64,000 nucleotides of DNA. It comes from Thozetella sp. PMI_491. Taxonomy: Eukaryota > Ascomycota > Sordariomycetes > Chaetosphaeriales > Chaetosphaeriaceae. A model generated the notes under the pieces. The model saw only the letters and a program-made list of their open reading frames with translations, did no database searches and was not told the DNA's origin. Location: assembly GCA_021432635.1 (NCBI GenBank), contig MU270092.1, forward strand, positions 235,006 to 299,005, written 5' to 3'. Of this stretch, positions 11,968-22,140 are shown one piece after another; positions within the stretch are counted from its first letter, which is position 1; every line of letters begins with the position of its first letter. A program made the position numbers and the translations under genes.

Positions 11968-13153
11968 GGGCCGACCGTCCCTCTTCAGCATATACCTCTT
12001 TATTGTATTTTAGTTCGGCACTGCCTCCCGTGGATAGGGGTTATGTGATCCGTCTCGCCTCCGAGGGTGCGGCGCGACGGGGTGTTTCGATTCGGCGGCT
12101 CTTTTTTTTATTCTTCACTGCTAGATACCAGGGCGGAGTCAGGAAAGACAAGCTTTCGCGGGCCATACAGCGACCTGAAAAAAAATTGACAGTTTGAGCA
12201 CCGATACCTTCACGTGCCATCGCCTACGTCTTGTGCCTGTGACCGACCGACTGGCTTCTGAGGGCCAGAGGCAGCCTGAGTGGACATGCTTTGAAGGCCA
12301 CGCAAGGGCGCCCAGGATGTCGATCTGAAAAAAATCGGCCTCGACTAGCGGGCAGAAAGCTTAACCCAGCCCGTCGGCCCAACTGATTCTTTGCTTTGTG
12401 TATCTACAGAACTTGCGAGCTGGCCCTGGGCAAAGGATGCCGTCACTGTCGCCCGAAGTGGGGGCGATGCACTCAAGGGTGAAAGCAGTGTAGGTAGGCA
12501 AGGCATCTTGAGCTAACTTGCATCACTTACTGCTTACCTACGTGGCTCGACTAGTAACTATGTGGCGCCTCCAGAGCTGCAGAGCCAAACTTTTGCTACT
12601 ATTTCAGGCATTTCGGTCCTCCTTTTCGTCTTCCCACCCATTCTCCTCGCCGCCAATGAAGCCATGATGATGATGCCACGGGAACCCGCAAGGGAGCACC
12701 TGTGCTCTCGCCGGATAAAGTCACACTTATAGCAGAAATTCAGTAGCATATGAGGTTGTGGGCCTAGCCTCCCTAACCTCCCTTTGCCGAAGTGCTAGGA
12801 AGAATACACCCGGATAGGCACGGGTATAGACCAAGTCTTGAGGGGAGCGGCTTTCGTTTTGCTTTGTGCTAATGTGTCTATCTAGCCTAGTGACCATGCT
12901 AGCTATGCTTATGGGGACAACGATTTAAAAGTTGTAGATCCTTCGCAGTGTAAATAGGAAGAGCAATCATTCGAACTCACAGCTACCGAATCCTAAAACG
13001 AGAAGCACGAAGTACTCAGACTTCCGGAAGAATGAAACCTACTGAGACACCAATACTCTATTCTTTCGTTCCGAATGTTCCGGCATCATGGCTTGGAAGA
13101 GAATATGACTATGGCGTAACTACATACCATAGTAGCTCAGTTGATTCTGAGGT
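11968..13153. other. Intergenic region
   Basis: About 1.2 kb holding the 3' flank of the capping gene (T-rich at 12107-12114) and then sequence without a supportable gene. The short frames have no domains. No tRNA was recognised. Confidence 0.4.
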
Positions 13154-13779
13154 CTAATCGTGCATTTGTAGATCTTCCCACGGAAATTGCCCATCGATTA
13201 ACGAACTCGCCAAAAGCATACTGTCGCTGCCCATCAGCTGCGTCCCATTTGCAACACTGCTAGTTGTGTTTTCGGTCACCGAGTAGCCAGGAATTCCAGC
13301 CGTGTTTGGCGCTCCGCTAGTTATGTCGTTTTGGATGACAGCTAAAGATGGCATAATCATATAATTTTGATCTGCGAAAGATTGCACATAGCCCAGATAT
13401 GGCTCGTTTTCGTGGCCTATCATCTCGCTTGAAGCTTGGGTTATGTGATGCAATAAGTATTCATACCTGGTGGGATATGAGTCTTGACCTCGCCCGACTT
13501 ACCCAAGTCGAAGTCCACATAGTTAGAAGGCGGGTAGCCGAGTACATAGTTTGGTGCCGGAGAGGGTATATAGGCTGGCTCGTCCGGATCCTAATTATTG
13601 TTGACACCAGGCAAAGGAAGCGAAGGGTTAGGCAGCAGGAAGGTGACAGATGGAGGATTTTTTGCCCTTTCTCTGCGTCTCCTTTGGCTTCCTGTGTTCC
13701 GCGATCTATGAGCTTCCTTACACGTAGGAATTGCCCGCTCCTTCGTGTGTTGGTGGTCTTTCTTGGATTTTCGTGTCAT
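13154..13779 (-). pseudogene. bZIP-like transcription regulator, interrupted by an in-frame TAG or using an unusual intron
   Basis: From an ATG at 13779 the frame encodes a Lys/Arg-rich start (MTRKSKKDHQHTKERA) and then RSRNTGSQRRRRERAK. The latter matches the bZIP basic-region spacing N-x7-R, but no leucine zipper follows. The same frame meets a TAG at 13593-13591 and then continues with Pro/Tyr/Asp-rich sequence (DPDEPAYIPSPAPNYVLGY) to 13503. A good donor (GTAAGT) leads over a 68-nt intron to 13434, and the frame ends FPWEDLQMHD at 13154. The TAG could be removed by a 57-nt intron ending exactly at TTAG/GAT with an internal CCTAACC, but its donor would be a poor GTCACC. So this is either a small regulator with a non-standard intron or a recent nonsense pseudogene. 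The family assignment rests on the basic region alone. Confidence 0.35.
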
Positions 13780-15119
13780 ATTGGTCAGTAGGTGGAATGC
13801 CGAAGCTGCTCTTTCGAAAATGTAATGAAAATAGAGGTGATATATCAGTATTGAAACGTCTTCCAATTGATTCAACGCAATCTTGTCAAATTCGATGGTG
13901 TTTTCTGCATCTGTACGAGGTTGCTGGCCTAGCTGTTTAAGCTCCAAGCTGGTAGCTAACGTTCCATACCAACCTTGCCCATGTCCACACTCAGACTTGA
14001 GTCTTAAAGTCAGATACATCTACAAGAAAGCGTCTTGAAGCGAGATATGCTTTTAAGGAAGCAATTTGAAAGTCGGATATGTCTAAGAGCAGGGATTGAA
14101 GTCGGATATGTCGGAGCGAGCGTTGCATCCCCGTCAACATTACACCCTCGTCAGCGTTACGCCCTCGTCAGCGTTGCCTCCTGGTCAGCGTTTGTGAGAA
14201 GCCGCCTGCGAGCTCCGCACCTACATTATCCTTCTGCAAGTTGTCAGATCTATATCTAAGCGAGCATTGTAACTTGGAGCCAGATCTACAGCTAACCAAC
14301 CAATTTATACGAAAAATCAGAACCGTTTCTCTTGATGGATCGTCTCCACAGTCAGCATCAAGGCTCGAATCCAGGGGTGCATCCCCAAGTCGGTATCCAG
14401 AGGTATGAAGCATCAGAAGATACTCTTAGACGATAGAAGAAAAGATTTTCTTTCTGAATTACGGTCCTTGAACTCTTTGTCGCGTTCCCTGAAGCCCCAA
14501 TAGGCATCTTCGTTTACAAACACGCCGGGGGCAATTATTGGGCGGCTGCACTTGGCGGCATGCCGAATTTTGCCTCGTGCGGCCAAATGGAGGAGGATCA
14601 ATGCAGGTGAGGGGAGAAACGATATCCCTTTATAGGCCGCTAGATATGCCAGGGTCGAAGCGGGGTAGCTTGCAGCGGCATCAGAAGGACCGGCAAGTGC
14701 ACTGCATTCCGGGCCACCAACCTGCTCGATCCGACGAGAGCACACGTGCTCTGGTGGTTCCTCGTCCCTCATTTCTAGGCCCGTCCACGCGCACACGCAG
14801 CATAGCTAGCAAATAGCACCATCCCCCCCCCCCCTCCAACCACGCCTCTCTGCTCTGCCGAGGAGGTACCCGGGAGGGCCGGCACCCCACGAACCCCACC
14901 ATCTCGCCCAGATGCCGCCATCGCGCCTCCTATCGACGTGACCATGCACCCTCCTGATCGACAAGAGCCTCTTTAGATCGATGGTAGCCCCATGGTTCAT
15001 GGTAGATAAGGAACACCATGCCCTTTTCGCAGAGCACCTTGTTGAGAATAACTCTCTTGCTTCTCCTGCCCATCGTCCTATCCATAGTATACCCCGTACT
15101 TAAGACCACCTTCTTTGCC
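13780..15119. other. Gene-poor, partly AT-rich region
   Basis: This is the upstream side of the bZIP-like gene and the promoter of the NmrA-type gene. It contains the nested repeats listed separately and a run of 14 C at 14824-14837. No supportable gene was found. Confidence 0.4.
14001..14195. repeat. Nested minisatellites: degenerate ~30-bp and 17-bp tandem repeats
   Basis: The first part has four degenerate copies of AGTCGGATATG-like units beginning near 14008, 14039, 14071 and 14100, a period of about 30 bp. Immediately after come four copies of a 17-bp unit at 14121, 14138, 14155 and 14172, of the form CGTTRCNYCCYSGTCAR, with a partial fifth. The copies were read by eye. I know no named element that matches. 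Confidence 0.7.
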
Positions 15120-16142
15120 ATGTCGATCCAGAACGTTGTCATCGTCGGAGTGAGTCGTCACCCTGGGTTGATGTGTTTTCGACGCTGACCCCGCCCCCAG
15201 GGCTCTGGTAACCTGGGCAGCTTCGTGCTCAAGGAGCTGCTCGCCGCTGGCTTCAACGTGACGGCCCTGACTCGGGAGAGCTCTAACAGCACCTTCCCAG
15301 CTGGCGTCACGGTGAAGAAGGCCGACTACGACTCCATTGAATCGGTCCAGAGCGCATTCGCTGGTCAAGATGCTGTCGTCTCTGTGGTGGGCACCCTGGC
15401 GATCCGCAGCCAGACAATCCTCGCCGACGCCGCGCTGGCCGCAGGCGTCAAGCGCTTCATCCCATCCGAGTTCGGCATCAACACCCGAAAGCTTGAGGGT
15501 CTGGCCATTGGAAAAATTCTCGTTGGCAAGACGGCCTTCGTGGACTACCTGGACGAGCTGGCTAAGAAGAACCCCTCGTTCTCGTGGACCGGCGTGTCGA
15601 CAGGCTTCTTCTTTGACTATGTGAGCCGCTCCATCTGCTCCCAATTGGACACGGAGGAAATCCTTTCCGACCAGTTTCTTACGTGAAATTATGTACAGGG
15701 TATCAAAGCTGGCATTCTCATCAACTACAAGGAGAAGTCCATCGCCGTCGTTGACTCTGGCGACGAGAAGTGGCCAGCTAGCACCCTATCGCACATCGGC
15801 AAGGTCGTCGCGGGGATTCTCAAGCACCCCGACCAAACGGCCAACAAGTACCTCGAGACCGCCTCGTTCAACCTCTCGCAGAACGAGCTGCTCGCCATCG
15901 TAGAAGAACTCACTGGCACCAAGTACACCGTGAAAAAGTTGAACGGGGCGGAGCTGCTGAAGACGGGCGAGGAGAAGCTTGCAAAGGGCGACTTCAGCGC
16001 CTTCTTTCCCCTTCTCCAGGCGTATAACTCCGCTGACGGGGCGGGACATGCCGCGAAGCTGGACAATGCCCTGGTTGGCGTTCCCGAGGAGGACCTGAAG
16101 GCGGCAGTGAAGGACGGGCTCACCCAAGCTGGCGTCCTCTAG
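15120..16142 (+). CDS. NmrA-like / isoflavone-reductase-like NAD(P)-binding protein
   Basis: Exons are 15120-15149, 15201-15620 and 15699-16142, giving 297 residues. Intron 1 (51 nt, GTGAGT...CCCAG) splits the dinucleotide-binding loop exactly, giving VVIVG/GSGNLGSFVLKELL. This is the GxxGxxG Rossmann motif of the atypical short-chain dehydrogenase group that includes NmrA and isoflavone reductase. KRFIPSEFGINTRK is the typical motif of the isoflavone-reductase-like branch. Intron 2 (78 nt) joins FFFDY to GIKAGILINY. Members reduce phenolic or other small substrates with NADPH, or act as redox-sensing regulators. The substrate cannot be read from sequence. There is no signal peptide, so a cytosolic location is likely. 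Confidence 0.88.
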
Positions 16143-17194
16143 TTTTGCACTTTGTATTGCAATACCTTCACACCTGCGGATATAGTAGAAACAAAAAATA
16201 ACTCCATGACCTCTATCCCGAACGGCCACCTGATATATGACCGTGGGAACCCGTGCTGATGTTAAGTCTTTCCTGGCATAAACCCGTCACGTGAATGTCT
16301 ATTCACGCGCTCCTAGTGTTCGGCAATGCCACTCGCTTAGCACCAGCACACGAGTGGCCTAAAGATGGAGCCGCCCACGTCGTGTTATTCCTCCCATAGC
16401 TTTTGGTATATGCTTCTACAGCCGCCCATATGACGTCTAGGCGTAACAGTGCTCCTATCTACCATCACACCGAGATCCCATGAGCAAACCATCAGACTGG
16501 CCCCGTGTGTTAGGGAGGAGAAAGGGAAAGATCCAGGTAGACACACTTCGGTGGTCCAGATATGCCAAGCCCTGTTTCTCTCCATGTTGCATAGGTAGTC
16601 CCGAGAGGGAATCCAGCGGCAGCTGGGCATGTATACCGAGAGCCTACGCCCAGGCTAATCTCTTAGCGACAGTCAGCCCTTAATTGATCAGCTGCATGGA
16701 ATTACCAACATCGTATTTTGAAATATACGAAGGCGAGTCGCCTAGCTCATAGCTACGTTGTTCCTCTTGATCTCTCCGCCCCCACTGCAAAGAGAACGTG
16801 CTCGACCTCGTATTCCCGCAACATCTTATGATAGCGTAGCACTGCATATAGACTTTATAAACACGACCCACGTAAGCAGCGACGATGGGATCGTATACAA
16901 ATAAGGACAGGCGAGTTTAGGTTCGTATGTCCTCTCAGCTATTAGAGAGAAGCATCCGAACGAGCAGCAGCTTTATGAAAGCACTAATTGAGATATTCTT
17001 TGTATATTATCTTTTGTGGGGAAGATATTCCTGACTATTAGCAGGTCGGAATACAAGATCCGTGGGATATCTTTGTGATATAAAGTTTGGCTGTGAACCT
17101 TGTGTACTGAGATCAGCTCGTCTGCCACTACTCGCTACGCGTCATTGAACCTGGTCTGCATTCTTTTCGCCAAGTGCTGATACTCGCAGAAACT
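16143..17194. other. Intergenic region upstream of a secreted-protein gene
   Basis: About 1.05 kb with no supportable gene. The last 120 nt contain a TATA box (listed separately) for the following gene. Confidence 0.4.
17079..17085 (+). promoter_or_regulatory. TATA box of the small secreted protein gene
   Basis: TATAAAG lies 110-116 nt before the ATG at 17195. This supports that ATG, or an ATG 21 nt further upstream, as the start. Confidence 0.5.
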
Positions 17195-17612
17195 ATGCGT
17201 TACTCAATCTCGACTCTTGCCTTTCTACTAGTGAGAGCAAGTTCTGCCGCTCTTCAGTCGCCAGCCGCGGTCCCAAATGTAGTTCAGTTCCGAGTGTATG
17301 GCGAGAGTGGCTGCAACCAGCAGAATGAAGGCTACTTCACGTTCCGGAAGGAGGAAGTTGGCGGCTGCAAGGACTTCAAATCCTACAACGTTACTGTGGA
17401 GTCCTATATCCTGCAAGATCTAGCATCTAACTACAGCAGTAAGTCGCGGGCTCTCACGAGTTGGATCTGAATAGAATTCGGGATACTGATAAATTGGACT
17501 AGTCCAATTCTGGGCCAATGAGGGATGCACTGGAGAGACGGACAGGTTTACGGCGGCAGGAAACACATGTACGAATCGGTCAGAGAAGTCTTTTACGGTG
17601 TTCAGCACTTGA
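17195..17612 (+). CDS. Small secreted cysteine-containing protein
   Basis: Exons are 17195-17438 and 17503-17612, joined over a 64-nt intron (GTAAGT...GACTAG), giving 117 residues. An N-terminal signal peptide (MRYSISTLAFLLVRASSA) leaves a mature chain of about 99 residues. It has four cysteines, in GCNQQ, GCKDF, GCTGE and NTCTN, enough for two disulphides. Three N-glycosylation sequons (NVT, NYS, NRS) are present. The strand-rich pattern with FRVYGESGC and IQFWANEGC suggests a small beta-fold of the kind common among fungal secreted proteins and effector candidates, but I recognise no named family. It lies 357 nt from the 3' end of the CE15 gene, with which it is convergent. The ATG at 17174 would bury the signal peptide behind seven residues, so 17195 was chosen. 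Confidence 0.7.
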
Positions 17613-17969
17613 GAAAGGCATCTATGGGCCGGCGCTAGCTAATAAGATTGTTCTGGAGAAAATGGAAGATATTATGTTATGGCCTTGTGAGTCTTTTGTA
17701 CACATTCCAGAACTTGACTGAGCAGAGACGTACAGCGACGCGGATGCGGTAAAGAAAGGGGCAAGTTTGTTCTATGAACCGAAGCCTAGGATCTCAGGCA
17801 ATTAGACGACTAGGATCCAGAGCCAGACCGCAAACTATCAATATATACAAGTGATAAGGCTCAAGATGTACAGCTACATCCAATGTCAACCGTCATTACA
17901 TCACTACGACTCCCTATCTTCCGTGTCTGCGCCCCCCATCTCCGCTCTGATCTGTGGCTAATTGAAGGC
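17613..17969. other. Convergent 3' flanks
   Basis: 357 nt between two convergent genes. No gene or structure was recognised. Confidence 0.4.
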
Positions 17970-19166
17970 TCAAGAAAGACTAATGTTGGGCAGATCCCAC
18001 GGAGCCCAGGTGGCCACATCGACGGTCGTAGAGCTCTTCTCGGTGGCTGGAGGTGCAGTGCCCTGGTTGAGCAGGAAGTAGTTGATGTAGTTGCTGAGCT
18101 CGGTCTGCTGGGAGCTGGGGAACTGGCAGTGGGAGTGGCCACCCACGAGCGAGAAGCCCATGTTATTGGGTACACCAAGCGCCTTGTAGATCAGGCGACC
18201 AGCCTTCATGCAGCCAGTCGTCGACACGGGGCCGAGCCAGTCGATATCGTTCTCGATGGCGAGCAGACCACGAGGAGCAACCAGGGCGGCAAGCATGTGG
18301 TGATCCTCGGGCACAGTCGAGGTCGACTTGCTGTACGAGTTGAAGTTCTTGCTGAACCACACATTCTCGCCAACGATCTCGCCAGCAGTCTGGATGTTCT
18401 TGCCAGCGCTCTTCTGCGAGTCGCTGATGCGCCAGCAGGCGGCACCACCGGAGCCCGACTCCTGGGGCAGGGTGAGCGCAATGCGCTTGACCAGGGCGCC
18501 AACGATGAAGGCACCTTTGCCGTTGCGGCTGCATCCGGTGACACCCAGACGCTTGGTATCGATGCCCGAGTCGGCACCGACCTGCTCCAGCGCATCGATG
18601 AGTCGGTCCACACCCCAGGCCCACGCCGTCAAGGCACCGGCACTGTGGCCGCTGCCGAAGAGGGTGTAGAACTTGCCCTGGCCGCGCGACGAGCCCGAAG
18701 CCTGAGAGGCGAAGTCGTCGTTGCCGAAGTTGATAGTGGCGACAGTCGCAGGGATCGGAAGGGACGAGCCACCGATCGTGATGATGGCCGGGAACGGCCC
18801 GTTGCCGGAGGGCTTCTTGATCGAGGCGCTGTAGGTGACCGATTTGCCTCCCTGCGTTACCGTGACCGAGATGCCGGTACCGCTCATGGTTCCCGTCACC
18901 TTCTCGGGGGGCGGCGGGTAGGTGCCAAGCTCGTACTGCTGCATGATCTTGCTGATCTCCTCAACCCGGCACTCCCACTGCGCCTTGGTGGTCACCTTGT
19001 CTCCGGACGCAGTAGTGAACGGATCCGGGAGCTTGGCGTTGTTGACGGCAGCATAGGTGTCCTTCGTGGAGCAGGTGCCCTGTCGCTCGAAGATTTCGGA
19101 GGCAGGAAGCGCCCAGGCCTGCCAGGCCGCCCCGGCAAGGAGGAGAGTGGATGCCAGATGAACCAT
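17970..19166 (-). CDS. 4-O-methyl-glucuronoyl methylesterase, carbohydrate esterase family 15
   Basis: Glucuronoyl esterases cut the ester bond between glucuronic acid on xylan and lignin alcohols, loosening the plant cell wall. The 398-residue protein is encoded in one exon. A signal peptide (about 1-20, MVHLASTLLLAGAAWQAWAL) marks it as secreted. The nucleophile is S213 in the CE15 motif GCSRNGKG, with the acid at E236 (LPQES) and the histidine at H346 (GGHSHCQFP). This numbering matches what I recall for the Myceliophthora/Sporotrichum enzyme StGE2. The chain is a catalytic domain only: the CBM1 seen in Cip2-type relatives is absent. Its promoter faces the AA9 gene across 1.8 kb. A TATAAG lies about 95 nt upstream of the ATG. 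Confidence 0.95.
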   Translation of the reverse strand: MVHLASTLLLAGAAWQAWALPASEIFERQGTCSTKDTYAAVNNAKLPDPFTTASGDKVTTKAQWECRVEEISKIMQQYELGTYPPPPEKVTGTMSGTGISVTVTQGGKSVTYSASIKKPSGNGPFPAIITIGGSSLPIPATVATINFGNDDFASQASGSSRGQGKFYTLFGSGHSAGALTAWAWGVDRLIDALEQVGADSGIDTKRLGVTGCSRNGKGAFIVGALVKRIALTLPQESGSGGAACWRISDSQKSAGKNIQTAGEIVGENVWFSKNFNSYSKSTSTVPEDHHMLAALVAPRGLLAIENDIDWLGPVSTTGCMKAGRLIYKALGVPNNMGFSLVGGHSHCQFPSSQQTELSNYINYFLLNQGTAPPATEKSSTTVDVATWAPWDLPNISLS

Positions 19167-20965
19167 CTTGGGAGCGGAATCTCTATCGACTGGGTGTGGC
19201 CGCGGATGCGTGAGTAGAACAGGACGGCGCGTACGCCCGAGGATCTCGGTGCGGCCATCTTATATGAGAGCCGGGTCGAGCCACCACCAGGCGCTGGGGA
19301 AGCGGGTCAAAAAGGGGGCGCTTCCCTTGTGCCCGACGACGACTGCAATATTCCCGGCTGGCATCTTTTCCGGATGTAATTAACCCAGGGCCAAGCCAAG
19401 GGAGTAGTCGTCAACGACGAGCTGGTGACCATCCATCCGCGGTCTCTGGCGGAGGGCCAGCTCCATCCCGTTCGCGCGCCATAGGTGGAAGAATAACGTT
19501 CCACTTCAATGCTCCCGAGTTTCCGGACCCGGATATGGAAAGATCCAAACACAAGAGGCATGCACGAGCGCCGCCTACGGCCGAGGGAGGGACAGGCACC
19601 CGCCCCCATTCTACGATCCAGAGACAAGGCACAGCCGTGGTGGTGGCTGACTTCCCCTATCTTGGCACTTTGGATGAGCTGGACTGGTGGATCACCAAGA
19701 GAGGCATGGGGGGTGGTCGTCGGGACGAATTGAAGCAATATGGGTATTTACACCTGCACGGGGCGGGGGGGTGGTATAGCAGCGGCGATTATTGCGTGGC
19801 GACCCGCGTGGAAGCCGATTCGAGAAAACGGGGCTAGAATGCCGAATGAAGGGAACCATGGTCCAAGGCCGTCCGCATCCCACACCAGTGCGGGGGAACC
19901 TGAGCCTCCGTTTCCTGCGTCATGTATCAAAATTGTTTGCAGGAACCCAAGCCCGCGAGTATAGTACTCGGTACGCTAGGCGCGAGCCAAGGAAGCATTC
20001 GGATGTGGCTGGGATAGAGCCGCCGTCTATGTGCAGAATGATGCTCGTTTGCCCGAAGAAGACTTAATGGCTCCGGTGTGTGTTGCCACTAAGCGGAACT
20101 AAAAACTCAAATACTAGAAGTATGTCCGAAGGGGGTGCGCAGGGCTGTGGTAACTCCTTACTTCTGGGTAGCTTGTATCTAGGGTTTGGAGGGAATGATT
20201 GCGGCTAACAGGCATAAGCGGGCCCGCCTCTTCCGTTTCGGAAACGGGTTCAAGGGGATCGCGGACGAAGAGACGAGGGAATTGGAGAAAGGGAAACCTC
20301 TTATTCAGCTCGTGAGCTAGAGACCTGCTTCAGCGGTGAGGCTCGACACGATGTGTGCATGCTAGAGGAAGTCGGACTTTCTACTTAGGTGTTCGAACAT
20401 GAGTTCAGTCCTCCGGCTCGAACGGCACTCTGTTTACATCGACATGAACCAAGATGGAGACTAGTTAGTCTTGGCTGCAGTGCGCAAGAGGTCCACTGCC
20501 CCGGATGACGCAGCGTACACTCGCTAAAACTTCCCTTGCCTTTCCTATACTCTTGCCCGCTCTGCCGAACTACCGTTTTCTAGAACGGAAAGGGTCCTTA
20601 AATATAACCGCCGATATAGCACATCTCCCGGCTGGGGAGCATCATGTATATGGAGATTGATATGCGGGGCGGCCACGCGCTCCCCGAACTGCTCCTCAGA
20701 GCTTTCCGCCTTTGCCGTGCTATGCCCTGGGCTCGGGCTGCGAGTGAACGTCGCTCTGTCATGTGGTTGTTCCATACCCTGCAGACACCGTTGCATGTCG
20801 GTATTCCGAGCTAGATCGTGCATCCATCTCACAGCTCGGCTGCAGAGATGTTTGGATAAGGGAATTCCTCACCCGGTTTTGCGTCCCTCGGCCGCGTGAT
20901 ATACACCACCTCCTCCCACCTCCCCTCGCGAAAGATATCACCCACGGACAAACCGCGTGGCTACC
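19167..20965. other. Divergent upstream region shared by the CE15 and AA9 genes
   Basis: About 1.8 kb with no supportable gene. It contains a GGCTAA (20203-20208), the core recognised by XlnR/Xyr1 activators. It also contains several SYGGRG hexamers of the Cre1/CreA type: CTGGGG at 19294 and 20632, GCGGGG at 19763 and 20664. These short motifs occur often by chance; their use here is inference. Confidence 0.4.
19259..19264 (-). promoter_or_regulatory. TATA box of the CE15 gene
   Basis: TATAAG on the minus strand, about 95 nt upstream of the ATG at 19166. Confidence 0.5.
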
Positions 20966-21925
20966 ATGTTGCCATTGCTCTGGGCGGTCTTGGCATATGT
21001 GAGCCGGCCGGTGCTCGCGCACGGCGGGCTGGCCAACTACACGGTAGGGGACACATGGTACAGAGGGTACGGCACACTCTTATCGCTCCTCGGCGGCTGC
21101 AGATGAACCAGCTTGCTCGTGAAACCCCCGTTCGCGGTACCGAGTCGGCGCTGATCTGTTCGCAGGTACGACCCAGACACGCCGCCAGAGCAGCAGATCG
21201 GACAGCCATGGATGATCCAGCGGCAATGGGCAAGCATTGAGCCCATATTCACTGTCGATTCCAAGTATCTTGCGTGCAATAACCCGGGGATACCACCGCC
21301 GTCCTACATCCCCATCCAGGCCGGAGAGAACATCACTGCCGTATACTGGTACTGGCTCCACCCTGTTGGGCCCATGTCGGTCTGGCTGGCAGCATGCGGC
21401 GACGACTGCACGAAGGCGGACCCGACCGAGGCCGAGTGGTTCAAGATCTGGGAGGCCGGCCTCCTAGTGGGGCCGAACCTGGCCGAGGGCATCTGGTACC
21501 AGAAAGCCTTCCAGAACTGGGACGGTTCACCGGATCTGTGGCCGGTGACCATTCCCGCGACACTAAAGTCGGGGCTGTACATGATCCGGCACGAGATACT
21601 GAGCATTCATGTCGAGAACAAGCCGCAGTTCTACCCAGAGTGCGCACACCTCAACATCACGGGGCGCGGGGCCTTGCTGCCGCCCAAGGAGTATTTAAAG
21701 AAATTCCCGGGCGCCTACGACCCGAATGGTAAGCGTTTATATAAAGATTAGATCGAGTACCAGAGACTGATCACCTCAACCCAGATCCCTCGATCAACAT
21801 CAACGTCTACTCCGACGCGAATAAGAACACAACAGTAAATCCCCAGCTTGGACACCAGCCATGGATCCTTGCTGACTGGTTATCAGAAATACGTAGTACC
21901 TGGTGGTCCAATATGGAAAGGGTAA
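20966..21925 (+). CDS. Lytic polysaccharide monooxygenase, AA9 (former GH61)
   Basis: AA9 enzymes are secreted copper monooxygenases that oxidatively cleave cellulose or related glucans. Exons are 20966-21066, 21166-21728, 21785-21834 and 21887-21925, giving 250 residues. The signal peptide (1-18, ending PVLA) is cut before H19, which becomes the N-terminal His of the copper brace. The second copper ligand is the His in YWYWLHPVGPM. The second-sphere His is in RHEILSIH, and the axial Tyr is in PQFYPECAHL. All four exon joins restore conserved sequence: YRG/YDPDTPP, YDPN/DPSINI, and NKNTT/KYVVPGGPIWKG, the usual AA9 ending. The first donor (GTACGG) is weak. No CBM1 or linker follows the stop. 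The gene is divergent from the CE15 esterase and convergent with the ABC transporter (215 nt). Confidence 0.92.
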
Positions 21926-22140
21926 GTGTACCACAATTTCGATTCAATTGCACTAGCTGACACGAGCAAAGATTTGGAGTCATGGACAAGTATTGTATGG
22001 GCTGCTAGCAGAGTATATCAGCTATAATGTAGCGCTAATTCATATATCATACGCGGTCACCTGTGCTCTTGTGCGATACTAGTCGCATATGTGCCCTTCT
22101 ACTTGCCGTATCGCACCTTCAAACGGTCATCCTAGACGAC

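Noticed and set aside
17883-19217. A 444-residue plus-strand open frame covering the whole CE15 gene on the opposite strand
   Set aside because: It is the antisense shadow of a GC-rich coding region. It has no recognisable domain, and the minus-strand frame has an intact active site and signal peptide.
19294-20669. Treating each SYGGRG hexamer as a proven Cre1 site
   Set aside because: The motif is short and degenerate and expected by chance in GC-rich DNA, so it is mentioned only as a candidate cluster.
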